DNA of 54,115 bases from Flavobacteriaceae bacterium (GCA_024635765.1 JAGXIE010000068.1:1-54115); one strand, 5' to 3'; shown: positions 1-10,161, counted from the stretch's first letter. Numbers and translations are program-made. Notes: generated from the sequence alone by a model not told the origin.

Positions 1-256
1 ACAATTTTATGGGATGAGTTCAGATACTGCAATGGAAAAGCATGTGGGCGGTATTGCAGAATACAGAGCGAGTGAGGGTAAAACAGTAAAAGTCCCATAT
101 CGTGGTGATGTTGAACTAACTTTAAAAGACATTCTTGGTGGTGTACGAAGCACGTGCACTTATGTTGGTGCACAACGGCTAAAAGAATTGACTAAACGAA
201 CCACTTTTATTAGAGTTGAAGAGCAGGAAAATAGGATTTACAGTGAAGAGCAATAA
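1..256 (+). CDS. guaC: GMP reductase, C-terminal part (cut by window start)
   Basis: This is the 3' end of a gene that begins before the window; the frame is open to base 1 and the residues before the first internal Met read QFYG, so that Met is not the start. The visible 84 or so residues carry [40 protein letters not shown] and RRTTF-like segments, which are the typical end of GuaC, the NADPH-dependent enzyme that converts GMP to IMP in purine salvage. IMP dehydrogenase shares the fold, but the SEGKTV[10 protein letters not shown] tail fits GuaC better. The gene ends one base from the convergent mgsA stop, with no terminator hairpin visible between them. Confidence 0.9.
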   Translation, partial: QFYGMSSDTAMEKHVGGIAEYRASEGKTVKVPYRGDVELTLKDILGGVRSTCTYVGAQRLKELTKRTTFIRVEEQENRIYSEEQ

Positions 257-257
257 T

Positions 258-620
258 TCATAGGCCTTTCATTAATAATTCTGCCGTGGCTGGATTTGTA
301 GCTAAAGGTACGTTATGGACATCACACAATCTCATTAGCATTAACACATCTGGTTCGTGTGGATGTTTCTCCAGAGGATCTCTGAAAAACAAAACCATAT
401 TACATTTACTCTCGGCTACACGCGCGGCTATTTGAGCATCTCCTCCAAGTGGACCAGAGAGAAGTTTTCTTACTATAAAACCGGCTTTCTCTACTTTTTG
501 ACCGGTAGTTCCAGTGGACACAAGTGTGATTCTCTTTTGCTCAAGAATGGCCCGATGCTCATTTAAAAATTGAACCATTTCAGATTTCTTACCATCATGG
601 GCTATAATAGCAATTTCCAT
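258..620 (-). CDS. mgsA: Methylglyoxal synthase
   Basis: A 120-residue protein that converts dihydroxyacetone phosphate to methylglyoxal and phosphate, a cytosolic bypass of lower glycolysis. The family signature is complete: STGTTG (35-40, phosphate binding), SGPLGGDAQ (55-63) with the catalytic Asp61, FFRDPL (78-83), and HPHEPDV (86-92) containing His88 and Asp91, followed by ATNPATA. It is shorter than E. coli MgsA (152 aa), lacking N- and C-terminal extensions, which is common in this phylum. Its ATG overlaps the stop of the upstream kinase by one base (TAATG), so the two are very likely translationally coupled, and both sit downstream of gapA and pfkA in a central-carbon cluster. Confidence 0.95.
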   Translation of the reverse strand: MEIAIIAHDGKKSEMVQFLNEHRAILEQKRITLVSTGTTGQKVEKAGFIVRKLLSGPLGGDAQIAARVAESKCNMVLFFRDPLEKHPHEPDVLMLMRLCDVHNVPLATNPATAELLMKGL

Positions 621-1480
621 TACAATCGTTTTGTATGATAGGCAACAAGTCCCTCAATAGGACGACGTATAAAGTTACCAACTTTGAAACCCATTTCCTC
701 ACCCACTTCCCTAATTTCATTTTGAGAGAAAAATGCAATAGAACCTGCAAAATGCACAGGTACTTTTTCTATTTCATTTTTAAATTGAAGAATCATATTT
801 TTAGCGAACAATCTAACACCTTCTTTAATCATGCTTTGAACGTATATTGAATCTTTGTTCAAGAACATAAATTCAGCAAAATTTGCTAGATACGCATTTG
901 GACTTGGTTGTTTGTATAAGTTGTACTTAACGTAATCGGCATCCATATTGTACTTGTCACCAAAAGAAACACGGATAGCTTCAGGCATGTGGTTAAAATA
1001 ATAATCACGAATCAGCTGTTTTCCATAATAATTACCAGAAGCATCATCCATGAGCGTATAACCTAGGGATATAATTTTCTGATGCAAATGTGTGCCATCA
1101 TAATAACTACAATTGGAACCGGTGCCTAATATACAAACCACGGCCGCTTCATCATCATCATTCAAAGTTGCTCTTACCGCAGCCATAGTATCCTCTGTTA
1201 CTTCGACTTCGGCGTTTATGAATATATCTTCAAGTACTTTCTTCAAAAGTAATCTTGGATTTTCAGTACCACAACCAGCACCATAGAAAAATATATGTGT
1301 GACATCACGTTTGTGAGCCATTAATTCTTCGCTCTTTCTAATGATTTTGTAGAGTTTTTTTTCCTTAAGAATTTCAGGATTGAGGCCGTTAGTTCTAATT
1401 TTTTCGAGAAGTTGTTTCCCATTATTATCTACAGAAATCCAATCACATTTTGTAGAACCACTATCAACTATTAAAATCAT
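620..1480 (-). CDS. BadF/BadG-type ATPase, probable N-acetylglucosamine kinase
   Basis: A 286-residue actin-fold sugar kinase of the BadF/BadG/BcrA/BcrD family. It opens with MILIVDSGSTKCDW, the first phosphate loop, and carries GAGCG near residue 70, the second phosphate loop CILGTGSNC near 125, and the adenosine region HFAGSIAFF near 245. Eukaryotic GlcNAc kinase and bacterial homologues share this layout, so phosphorylation of an amino sugar is the likeliest reaction, but the substrate cannot be read from sequence. I chose the ATG at 1480: a longer reading to 1516 adds 12 unrelated residues and would begin inside the gapA terminator hairpin. The stop overlaps the mgsA start by one base. 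Confidence 0.8.
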   Translation of the reverse strand: MILIVDSGSTKCDWISVDNNGKQLLEKIRTNGLNPEILKEKKLYKIIRKSEELMAHKRDVTHIFFYGAGCGTENPRLLLKKVLEDIFINAEVEVTEDTMAAVRATLNDDDEAAVVCILGTGSNCSYYDGTHLHQKIISLGYTLMDDASGNYYGKQLIRDYYFNHMPEAIRVSFGDKYNMDADYVKYNLYKQPSPNAYLANFAEFMFLNKDSIYVQSMIKEGVRLFAKNMILQFKNEIEKVPVHFAGSIAFFSQNEIREVGEEMGFKVGNFIRRPIEGLVAYHTKRL

Positions 1481-1489
1481 GAGAGTTTT

Positions 1490-1549
1490 GAATAAAAAAT
1501 TCCGTACAAGCTCCAACTATAAAAATGTAGTAAAACTTATACGGAATTT
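1490..1549 (-). terminator. Strong intrinsic terminator after gapA
   Basis: Read on the minus strand, AAATTCCGTATAAG (1549-1536) can pair over 14 positions, one a G-T wobble, with CTTGTACGGAATTT (1510-1497), followed directly by a T-run. The loop holds a smaller ACTA/TAGT stem. It lies between the gapA stop (1560) and the sugar kinase start (1480), so it should reduce read-through from glycolysis genes into the kinase-mgsA pair. Confidence 0.8.
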
Positions 1550-1559
1550 ATAGTAAATA

Positions 1560-2573
<1,014 letters not shown>

Positions 2574-2602
2574 TTATATTCTTTATTATTTGTTTTAAAA
2601 TC

Positions 2603-2619
2603 TAGTCTTCGTAAGACTA
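2603..2619 (-). other. Small hairpin between pfkA and gapA
   Basis: A perfect 7-bp inverted repeat, TAGTCTT-cgt-AAGACTA, lies in the pfkA-gapA gap. On the minus strand it is followed by GATTTTAAAA rather than a clean T-run, so it is at best a weak terminator or an RNA-processing or stability element. Confidence 0.35.
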
Positions 2620-2633
2620 AATACATCCTATTA

Positions 2634-3620
2634 TTAAATACTCATAATCTCTGATACTCGCAATAATTCTTTGTTGATTTTTGATTTTCCTTTGACAGCT
2701 TGTTCTATTGGTGTAAGCGCCATCTCGTCATTGAGTAACCCGACCATATAATTTGTTTTGCCACTTAATAAGCTTTCGACTGCCTTCACTCCCATTCTGC
2801 TTGCCAATACTCTGTCAAAGCAAGAAGGAGAACCACCTCGTTGCATATGTCCTAAAACTGAAACACGCACTTCATATTCAGTCATGTTACTCTCAACGTA
2901 ATCTTTCAATTCAAATACGTTTTTACCGATCTTATCACCTTCAGCTACAACGACAATACTAGATGATTTGCCTGATTTTTTACTTCGCCTTAAGGATTCT
3001 AACAGGCGTCCTAAACCTAAATCTTCTTCAGGGATTAAGATTTCTTCAGCTCCTGCGCCTACTCCAGCGTTTAAAGCAATATGTCCAACATCACGTCCCA
3101 TTACCTCTACGAAAAATAGTCGGTTGTGAGAACTTGCCGTATCTCTAATTTTATCAATGCACTCCACCACTGTATTTAATGCAGTATCGAAACCGAGCGT
3201 GTGGGTTGTTCCAAAAATATCATTGTCAATGGTACCTGGGATTCCTATAACAGGAAAATCGAATTCTTTATTGAATATCAAACCACCATTAAAGGTGCCG
3301 TCACCACCAATCAGCACAAGAGCATCTATATTGGCTTCTATGAGCTTTTCGTGTGCCATTTTACGTCCTTCAACAGTTCTAAATTCTTTTGAACGAGCGG
3401 ATTTAAGAACGGTTCCACCTTTGTTGATGATACCTTTAACGCTACGTGCATCCATAGATTTAAAATCGCCTTCTATCATACCTTCATAGCCGCGATAAAT
3501 ACCTACACATTCAATATTATGATATGCACAGGTTCTTACAACAGAACGGATGGCTGCATTCATTCCTGGAGAGTCACCTCCAGAGGTCATGACACCTACT
3601 TTTTTAATGCTATTCGACAT
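2634..3620 (-). CDS. pfkA: ATP-dependent 6-phosphofructokinase
   Basis: A 328-residue phosphofructokinase that commits fructose 6-phosphate to glycolysis. Visible motifs are TSGGDSPGMNAA (12-23, ATP site), GGDGTF (105-110), PGTIDND (128-134) with the catalytic base at Asp132, MGRDVG (substrate loop) and GHMQRGGSPS. The Gly after GGD rather than Asp favours ATP over pyrophosphate as phosphoryl donor. Length fits bacterial PfkA (about 320). Its stop is near gapA on the same strand. About 90 bases upstream of the start lies an AAACGTTT palindrome that resembles a LacI-family half-site pair (listed separately). Confidence 0.95.
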   Translation of the reverse strand: MSNSIKKVGVMTSGGDSPGMNAAIRSVVRTCAYHNIECVGIYRGYEGMIEGDFKSMDARSVKGIINKGGTVLKSARSKEFRTVEGRKMAHEKLIEANIDALVLIGGDGTFNGGLIFNKEFDFPVIGIPGTIDNDIFGTTHTLGFDTALNTVVECIDKIRDTASSHNRLFFVEVMGRDVGHIALNAGVGAGAEEILIPEEDLGLGRLLESLRRSKKSGKSSSIVVVAEGDKIGKNVFELKDYVESNMTEYEVRVSVLGHMQRGGSPSCFDRVLASRMGVKAVESLLSGKTNYMVGLLNDEMALTPIEQAVKGKSKINKELLRVSEIMSI

Positions 3621-3707
3621 GTAATTTTTAGTTTGAAAAGTAAAACTAATAAACTATTACCATAATTATCTCTCTATTGCAGATTATTTAACAGTGCCTT
3701 GCAAACT

Positions 3708-3717
3708 CAAACGTTTT
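3708..3717. promoter_or_regulatory. Candidate operator palindrome upstream of pfkA
   Basis: CAAACGTTTT contains the 8-bp perfect palindrome AAACGTTT. Centres of this kind (A-rich, CG in the middle, T-rich) are typical of LacI/GalR-family operators, which often control sugar catabolism. It lies in the 135-bp region between the tamB stop and the pfkA start. Only one copy is visible and no LacI-type gene is in the window. Confidence 0.25.
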
Positions 3718-3755
3718 CGTTAATAACTATCATTAAATATGTTCCGAATTCGAGA

Positions 3756-6700
3756 TTAATTGTTCTCTTTATTATCAGATTTTGATTTTATAGTAATAAA
3801 ATCTGGTGTCATTTGTTCCTCTTCTTTTCTGGCTTCAGTGTCCTTCTTTTGATCAACTATAACATTCCTGTTTTTTCCTAAAAAAATAATTTGGAGCAAT
3901 TCCTTAAATGTATCGAACTCGACGTTATAGGATAAACCTAATCCTTGGGTGTAGCCTATTTCCTCACCAAAATTTCGAATGTTATTTTCCCGATTGAAAA
4001 ATTTTGCCGAAAGTGTCCCATCATCATTTAGTAACAGCTCAATTTCAGCATCACCCGCAATAACAGTTTGATTCACACCTCCTATAGGAACTCCAACTTT
4101 TCCGTTGAATAAAACTCTATCGCTAATTTTTGTACTTAAGGTTAAACCTAATCGGTCATCCGTTTGATATTCAGGAGTATTTTCACCAGATTCAAAGTTA
4201 ACACCAACTCGTACTTTGTCATCATCACTAGAAAACAGACTGTTAAACAAATTATTTACTCGATCCTGAACAGTACCATATGCCTGCTGCCCTAAACTCA
4301 ATTCACTCGCAAAAGAACCCGTTGCTAGTAAAAAAACTCCTTGATAGTCTCTACTTTCTTTAGTTTCCAATCGATAATCAAGCTCTGATTTTATCGTAGA
4401 ACTCACATTAGGAAACCCAAAGGTAAAATCAAGATCTGGCTGTTCTAATTGACCTGTTAAATTCAGTTCTACATTCACTGGAATACTCCTATTTATTGGA
4501 TTGTCTAAAAGAACAGAAGGGTTAGCATTCGTTTTATAAATGGCTTTTAAGTTTAGTTGTGCTTTGAGTGGATCACCATTCCATTGAAGGTTTCCTCCTT
4601 TTTCTACTTCGAGTTTCTTCTGGACTAAACCACCATAAGCAAAATTGTATGTTCCTTTATAAATTATAAAGTCGCCATACATATTAAATTTACCATTTGT
4701 ATTAATCTCTATCAATAAGTTACCCTCTCCCCTCCCTTGTATTGTACTACCTGAATTCCTGTCTATGACAATTTCTATATCAGCATTTTGATTGACATTC
4801 AAATCAAAATCAAGTTCTAATCCTCGTACATCAGTTTCGGAGATGGTTTCTCCTCTCAAACGTGCCCTTTTTTCTTCAGGGCTTAAGAAATGGATATAAG
4901 AATTATCACCAAAACTTTGAGTTTCATTTAAAGGAATTTTAAATACCGTTCCCTGCGCAGTGCTACCATCTACTTTTATAACCAATTGTTCCGTAGGACC
5001 ATAAATACTGGCAACACCAGTAACAAACGCTGTACCATAATAAAGTGCATTTTCACTATCTTCTGTATTAAGTACCAGCAAACGTTTTGTATCGATATCT
5101 AAACCAAGGCGCCAGTCAGAAAAGTTGTTGTGACTCATATAGCCGTTGAGAGTTGCCCGTGAAAAATATTTGGAATCAGTCATTTCAACATTATTGAAAA
5201 TAAATCTCTGCTGGTTTAATTTCACTTCCGTATCAAAATCAAAACCATAATCAACATTGAGTTCAGCGATTCTCAATCCGGCATTATTGAGTATTAAATC
5301 ACCGTTAATATCAGGTTTTTCCAAACTACCTGTAACCTTTGCATTCCCCGATGCTAAACCGCGAATATTGGTAATGACACCTGAACCAAATACATTTAAA
5401 GGCTCTAGTTGGAATTCATCAAGTACAACATCCAAATCGATATTAAAATTTGATTTGCTCACATCTATTTGACCTTTAGCTTGAAGCGATTTTAAGTTGT
5501 CGTTTTGTAATAATAAATCAACCTTGTAATTTGTCAAGGATTCATTACCGATAATGTCAGCCCTTAAGTTACCCAACTCATACTCATTGAATTTAAAACG
5601 ATCAATTGTGACATTAGAATTCGGTAGATATACCCCATTTTTCTGAAGCACTTCCAATTGACCATTAACATTGCCTGCAAATTGAATACTGTCCAATCGT
5701 GGCGTGATTTTATTTAAATCAACATCCTTAAAATTGAGTCTTATATCCTTGTAAGTTGAATCACGTATTTCGCCAGCTAATTCTATTTCCTCATCTAAAT
5801 GACTCATGACTATTTCAGAAATATCAAATTCTTTAAACTGCCTATCAAAAGTAATTTTGTTTTGTCGGTCTTTATTTGCATTTATAACCCAATCATTATC
5901 CTTAAATGTCACATCAGACCTCTTAAAACCAATTATAGATTTATTGTCTTTATCTATTGTATAGAAAAGGCTTAAATTAAAAACATCTTTGTTTAATTGC
6001 CCACCTTGAAACTCTGATTTGATAAACAGAGTATCTCGCATGGTCACATTAATCAGATTAAATTTTGAGACATTGTACACGTTCGTATTTAAGGAATCAA
6101 TCTCAATAAACGTATTGAACAACGGATTTGAATTGTCTACTTTTAGATCGACGTTATTGGCAAAATAATTGTTTAGCCTAATCTGTGGTGATTTAAAGGC
6201 TAACTTAAAGCCTCTCTCATCACTTTCGATACGACCTTTGATAGATGTGTTAGGACTTAATTCTAATTGATGTACAAATACTTCAATGATTTTATTATAA
6301 ATTTTAAAATTAAAATCGAGATATTGATCACCCTTAATTTTATGGGGTAGATAATTGGTGTAAATACTACCTACTGAATTTTCTACAAGTTTGCCTATGT
6401 CTTCAATTTTAAAAACACCACTTACATAACCTTCAATAATGTCAGTTGAGTTAATTTTAATGGTTCGTTTTTGGTCATCAAAGCTTGAAGTAACATCAAA
6501 ATCCTCAAAATAATACTCGTCATTTTGATTGATATAGGTTGTGTTTTCAAAATGTAAGGTTCCATAGGCATCATTAATTCCCGTACCTTGCATAGATGTT
6601 TCTACTCGTCCTTTAAAAATCGATATGCTGTCTTTCTTAACAAAATTTAAAGCATTCAAATCAACATGCTCCACGTCCGCAGTAAAATCCAATGTCTTAA

Positions 6701-8171
6701 TGTCTTTTGACAAATCAGCCAAACCATTGAATTTCAACTTGAAATTTTCGTCATTAGACACTAATTCGCCATTAAACACGTTGTTTCCAATCTGCCCAAC
6801 GACATTGATGTCCATGTAAGTATAGTTATTGTAATTCAATGAAAACACTTTACCAGCAACGTTGGTTTTCAAGTTTTGGACAGTAAATCCTTTGCCATCA
6901 ACGTCCACATCAAAAGAAGCTTCCTTAACTGAAGGGTCGTTGATAAGTTTGCCAATATCGAATTGATCAAAAATGACTTTCCCTTTATAACTGGCATTGT
7001 CTATATCGTCTATTTGTGATAAGAGCATTTTTGAATCTACAAATCCAATATCTGTGCGGATTTTAATATTGGAATCAATATAGGTCGGTGTAATTTTAGT
7101 TGTTCCATTAATAGAGAAATTACCAACTTTTGAGAAAACTGAAGGTATTGCTTCACCCAAAATGTTAGGCAACAAAGCTCTTAAATCATAATAATTAGAA
7201 GACAAATCATCAAATCGACCATCAAGTTCAAAATTATCCTCTTCAAGGCTAAATAGATTTTTGAAATTTATATCACCATAAATACGTGTTTGCGAAGTTG
7301 TATAAAGCTTTAAATTATCAGCCTGCAAATTATTTAAAGTACCTGATAGATTAACATTTAATTTGGCACGTTGTTCTGTGCCGAATTCATTATAAAATGT
7401 GTTAAGTTCATCAAGTAATACTTCAGAATCTTTAAAATTTGCTTCAACTTTTACTTTATTAGTAAAATCTTGCATTTCTTCTGAAGTGTAGGTGAATTTC
7501 ACATTTCCTTTTAGATGTGATTGCGACGTAGTGATGTTTAAATCCTCAAAACTTAAGTGATTTGGGGAATATTCAAAATCAGTGACCATGTTTTTAATGA
7601 CCAAACCACGACTATCGATAAAAGCAAATGTGTTGATTCTAGCACTGATATCACTGTCATTGATCACGAAGTTGGTAGCATTTAAATATAATTTGTCAAA
7701 TTCGATAATTTTAGGAGTTTCTTTATTTTCATTGATCATTCGAAACATTCCATCATAAATAGAAATATCACTAGAAGACAGTAAAAAAGTCTTTATTTCT
7801 TTCTGAGGGTTGTCTTCTTCGAATTTTTTAATGAAGACATCCAAATTTGACATTGGTTCACCCTTATATGTTTTTAAATTAAAAGTCAAACCATTTATAA
7901 TAATATCTCCAAACGTCAATTTTCCATTATAGATATTGCGAAAACTCAAGATAGAAGTATTCAATTCGTTGATATTAATAAGTGTATCTTTTTTATAATC
8001 TTCTATATAGATACTTTTTAAATCAACATCTCCATTGAATCTTAAACCTATTCTTTCAATATTGATATTCGTTCCAAAGTCATCATTTATGCGCTTCGTA
8101 GCTTTTTTTCCAAAATAAGTCTGCACAGAAGGTAGCGATAACATTAATACCAAAATGACAAAAAGCAGCAA
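3756..8171 (-). CDS. tamB: TamB-like translocation and assembly module protein
   Basis: A very long (about 1470-residue) AsmA/TamB-type protein: an N-terminal membrane anchor, a long periplasmic stretch of alternating beta-strand sequence, and a C-terminal DUF490-like domain with GNLQWNGDP, RSIPVNVELNLTG and FGFPN segments. The family bridges inner and outer membranes and helps outer-membrane protein assembly or phospholipid transport. The nearest standard start is TTG at 8171, but this leaves the anchor without basic residues. The same frame continues upstream as a Lys-rich anchor (KKLLKILLKIAAIF) to a TGA at 8271 with no ATG, GTG or TTG. The true start may be ATC (8216) or ATT (8255). It diverges from tsaD. 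Confidence 0.85.
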   Translation of the reverse strand: MLLFVILVLMLSLPSVQTYFGKKATKRINDDFGTNINIERIGLRFNGDVDLKSIYIEDYKKDTLININELNTSILSFRNIYNGKLTFGDIIINGLTFNLKTYKGEPMSNLDVFIKKFEEDNPQKEIKTFLLSSSDISIYDGMFRMINENKETPKIIEFDKLYLNATNFVINDSDISARINTFAFIDSRGLVIKNMVTDFEYSPNHLSFEDLNITTSQSHLKGNVKFTYTSEEMQDFTNKVKVEANFKDSEVLLDELNTFYNEFGTEQRAKLNVNLSGTLNNLQADNLKLYTTSQTRIYGDINFKNLFSLEEDNFELDGRFDDLSSNYYDLRALLPNILGEAIPSVFSKVGNFSINGTTKITPTYIDSNIKIRTDIGFVDSKMLLSQIDDIDNASYKGKVIFDQFDIGKLINDPSVKEASFDVDVDGKGFTVQNLKTNVAGKVFSLNYNNYTYMDINVVGQIGNNVFNGELVSNDENFKLKFNGLADLSKDIKTLDFTADVEHVDLNALNFVKKDSISIFKGRVETSMQGTGINDAYGTLHFENTTYINQNDEYYFEDFDVTSSFDDQKRTIKINSTDIIEGYVSGVFKIEDIGKLVENSVGSIYTNYLPHKIKGDQYLDFNFKIYNKIIEVFVHQLELSPNTSIKGRIESDERGFKLAFKSPQIRLNNYFANNVDLKVDNSNPLFNTFIEIDSLNTNVYNVSKFNLINVTMRDTLFIKSEFQGGQLNKDVFNLSLFYTIDKDNKSIIGFKRSDVTFKDNDWVINANKDRQNKITFDRQFKEFDISEIVMSHLDEEIELAGEIRDSTYKDIRLNFKDVDLNKITPRLDSIQFAGNVNGQLEVLQKNGVYLPNSNVTIDRFKFNEYELGNLRADIIGNESLTNYKVDLLLQNDNLKSLQAKGQIDVSKSNFNIDLDVVLDEFQLEPLNVFGSGVITNIRGLASGNAKVTGSLEKPDINGDLILNNAGLRIAELNVDYGFDFDTEVKLNQQRFIFNNVEMTDSKYFSRATLNGYMSHNNFSDWRLGLDIDTKRLLVLNTEDSENALYYGTAFVTGVASIYGPTEQLVIKVDGSTAQGTVFKIPLNETQSFGDNSYIHFLSPEEKRARLRGETISETDVRGLELDFDLNVNQNADIEIVIDRNSGSTIQGRGEGNLLIEINTNGKFNMYGDFIIYKGTYNFAYGGLVQKKLEVEKGGNLQWNGDPLKAQLNLKAIYKTNANPSVLLDNPINRSIPVNVELNLTGQLEQPDLDFTFGFPNVSSTIKSELDYRLETKESRDYQGVFLLATGSFASELSLGQQAYGTVQDRVNNLFNSLFSSDDDKVRVGVNFESGENTPEYQTDDRLGLTLSTKISDRVLFNGKVGVPIGGVNQTVIAGDAEIELLLNDDGTLSAKFFNRENNIRNFGEEIGYTQGLGLSYNVEFDTFKELLQIIFLGKNRNVIVDQKKDTEARKEEEQMTPDFITIKSKSDNKENN

Positions 8172-8230
8172 GAATATTGCCGCTATTTTTAATAGTATTT
8201 TGAGGAGTTTTTTGATATCTTTTAAAGTTA

Positions 8231-8238
8231 TAACTTTG
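8231..8238 (+). promoter_or_regulatory. Putative tsaD promoter (-7 box TAACTTTG)
   Basis: TAACTTTG matches the Bacteroidetes -7 consensus TAnnTTTG exactly. A TTTG at 8211-8214, 16 bases upstream, could be the -33 element. It lies 38 bases upstream of the tsaD ATG and in the sense direction. Confidence 0.55.
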
Positions 8239-8276
8239 TAGCCAAATTTAACAATTATTGTGCCTAATCTTCACTA

Positions 8277-9299
8277 ATGTCATCACAAAATATTTATATA
8301 CTCGGAATTGAGTCATCTTGCGATGATACGGCGGCCTCTGTATTGTTAAACGGAAAAATAGTAAGTAACATTGTTGCTGGTCAATCAATTCACGAGGCTT
8401 ACGGCGGAGTTGTACCTGAATTGGCATCTAGAGCACATCAACAAAACATAGTTCCTGTAGTTCATGAAGCCTTGAAAAGAGCCAAGGTCGATAAGACTCA
8501 ATTGAGCGCCATAGCCTTTACTCGTGGGCCAGGATTGATGGGTTCTTTGTTAGTAGGTACATCTTTTGCAAAGTCATTGGCTTATGGTTTGAATATTCCC
8601 CTGATTGATGTGAATCACATGTCGGCACATATTTTGGCGCATTTTATAGATGAAGAAGGATTTAACAAACCTCCATTCCCGTTTTTGGCGATGACTATTT
8701 CTGGAGGTCATACCCAAATTGTGAAAGTCAATCACTATTTTGATATGCAAGTAATAGGCGAAACCATTGATGACGCCGTAGGTGAGGCATTTGACAAAAG
8801 CGGAAAGCTTCTTGGATTAGGCTATCCAGCAGGTCCGGAGATTGACAAGAGAGCCAAATTGGGAAATCCGAAAGCATATAAATTCACCAAACCAAAGGTG
8901 GATGGACTTAACTTTAGCTTTTCTGGATTAAAAACGGCTATTTTATATTTTATTCAGAAGGAAACGCAGGCGAATCCAAATTTTATTGAAGAAAATCTAA
9001 ATGATATTTGTGCATCCATACAATATACAATCATTGGAATCCTGATAGACAAACTGAAATTGGCAAGCAAAGAAACTGGAATCAAACACATTGCAATAGG
9101 CGGAGGTGTTTCAGCAAATTCTGGCATCCGTCAAGCGCTGAAAGATGGTGAAGATAAATTTGGATGGACAACATATGTCCCAAAATTTGAATTTACTACT
9201 GATAATGCCGCTATGATTGCCATCGTGGGATATTTAAAATATTTAGAAGGTGACTTTGCTGGGAATGATGTGGTGGCTTCTTCGAGGTTGAAGATTTAG
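8277..9299 (+). CDS. tsaD: tRNA N6-adenosine threonylcarbamoyltransferase
   Basis: A 340-residue enzyme that transfers the threonylcarbamoyl group to A37 of ANN-decoding tRNAs together with TsaB and TsaE. It begins LGIESSCDDTAASV, the ASKHA phosphate loop, and has the metal-binding His pair in NHMSAH near residue 114, TISGGHTQIV, DDAVGEAFDK, and the C-terminal IAIGGGVSANS and TTDNAAMIA motifs. Length and all landmarks match. It is divergent from tamB with about 100 bases between, which contain a good TAnnTTTG promoter. Confidence 0.97.
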   Translation: MSSQNIYILGIESSCDDTAASVLLNGKIVSNIVAGQSIHEAYGGVVPELASRAHQQNIVPVVHEALKRAKVDKTQLSAIAFTRGPGLMGSLLVGTSFAKSLAYGLNIPLIDVNHMSAHILAHFIDEEGFNKPPFPFLAMTISGGHTQIVKVNHYFDMQVIGETIDDAVGEAFDKSGKLLGLGYPAGPEIDKRAKLGNPKAYKFTKPKVDGLNFSFSGLKTAILYFIQKETQANPNFIEENLNDICASIQYTIIGILIDKLKLASKETGIKHIAIGGGVSANSGIRQALKDGEDKFGWTTYVPKFEFTTDNAAMIAIVGYLKYLEGDFAGNDVVASSRLKI

Positions 9300-9521
9300 T
9301 GTTTAGTGTCCTTTTGAATCAAACAATTACCTTAACCAAACCATCCTCTAAATAATTTTTAGAATTCAAGATTCATTCAATCTTTCATGTTTGCTCTTTA
9401 TTCTTGGCTCTCTGCGTGAAAGAAGGTTATAAACAATGAATTCTTAAAAACTTAAATTTCATTCTGTTTTAAGTATCAGCATTCATTATAAATTTGAAGC
9501 ATAATCAACAAAAAACTAATT
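9300..9521. other. Intergenic region with a CTCTGCGTGAAAG-like tract
   Basis: No gene is visible in these 222 bases. They include TTCTTGGCTCTCTGCGTGAAAG (about 9401-9421), which resembles the CTCTGCGTGA-type non-coding strings scattered in many bacterial intergenic regions. The rest is AT-rich, with no convincing hairpin or promoter box. Confidence 0.3.
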
Positions 9522-10160
9522 ATGCTTAAACTTATTCTCTACTCTTCTATTATATTTTTGTTTACTATATTCTCAAACGCACAAAATGGTTTTGAGGAAG
9601 AATTAGATTCCATTCAAGACGAAACTCAAGCGGTAAAATTTCTTGAGATTCATAAATCGAGTAAAGGTCAATTGTTTGTGTTCAATAAAGAAAAACACAA
9701 AACCGAATTGGCTGAAGAACTTTTCAAATTGGGAAAAGGTGGAAATAGAGTGATTTCCAATGAGATTGAAAAGACACACTACAAGGTGATTGATAAATAC
9801 GCCGTGCCTTACTATCGCGTTAGCTATGTGTATTTAGACGGTACCAATAAAACTAAAGATGAAATTTATGACTGGGAGCAGCTTATTCTTAACAAATACC
9901 AACAAGGATATAAGTTTAAGGATTTGGCGAAACAATATTCAATGGATGTCAATGCAACGCGCGGTGGTGATTTAGGTTGGTTTACAAAAGGGACGATGGA
10001 TCCGGAATTTGAAGATCTTGTGATCAATTCGGGAAACAGTATTGGAGATCTTTTTACGGTGCATATTCCAAATAAAAATTTACATTATGTTGTTTTAAAA
10101 ACATATGACTCAAAAATGATAGAAGAGATAAAAGTGCTGAAAATCACCGAAAAAATCTAA
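9522..10160 (+). CDS. PpiC-type peptidyl-prolyl isomerase, secreted
   Basis: A 212-residue protein with an N-terminal signal peptide (MLKLILYSSIIFLFTIFSNA) and a parvulin-like rotamase domain in the second half (about 105-200): the segment DLAKQYSMD, then ARGGDLGWFTKGTMDPEFED, is the PpiC core. The family accelerates cis-trans proline isomerisation during folding of envelope proteins. The first half (about 25-100) has no motif I recognise. The next gene, rsmE, starts one base after the stop, so the two form an operon. Periplasmic location is inferred from the signal peptide. Confidence 0.85.
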   Translation: MLKLILYSSIIFLFTIFSNAQNGFEEELDSIQDETQAVKFLEIHKSSKGQLFVFNKEKHKTELAEELFKLGKGGNRVISNEIEKTHYKVIDKYAVPYYRVSYVYLDGTNKTKDEIYDWEQLILNKYQQGYKFKDLAKQYSMDVNATRGGDLGWFTKGTMDPEFEDLVINSGNSIGDLFTVHIPNKNLHYVVLKTYDSKMIEEIKVLKITEKI

Positions 10161-10161
10161 A

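Noticed and set aside
1481-1516. Longer N-terminus of the sugar kinase
   Set aside because: Would start inside the gapA terminator hairpin and precede the first phosphate loop with unrelated residues.
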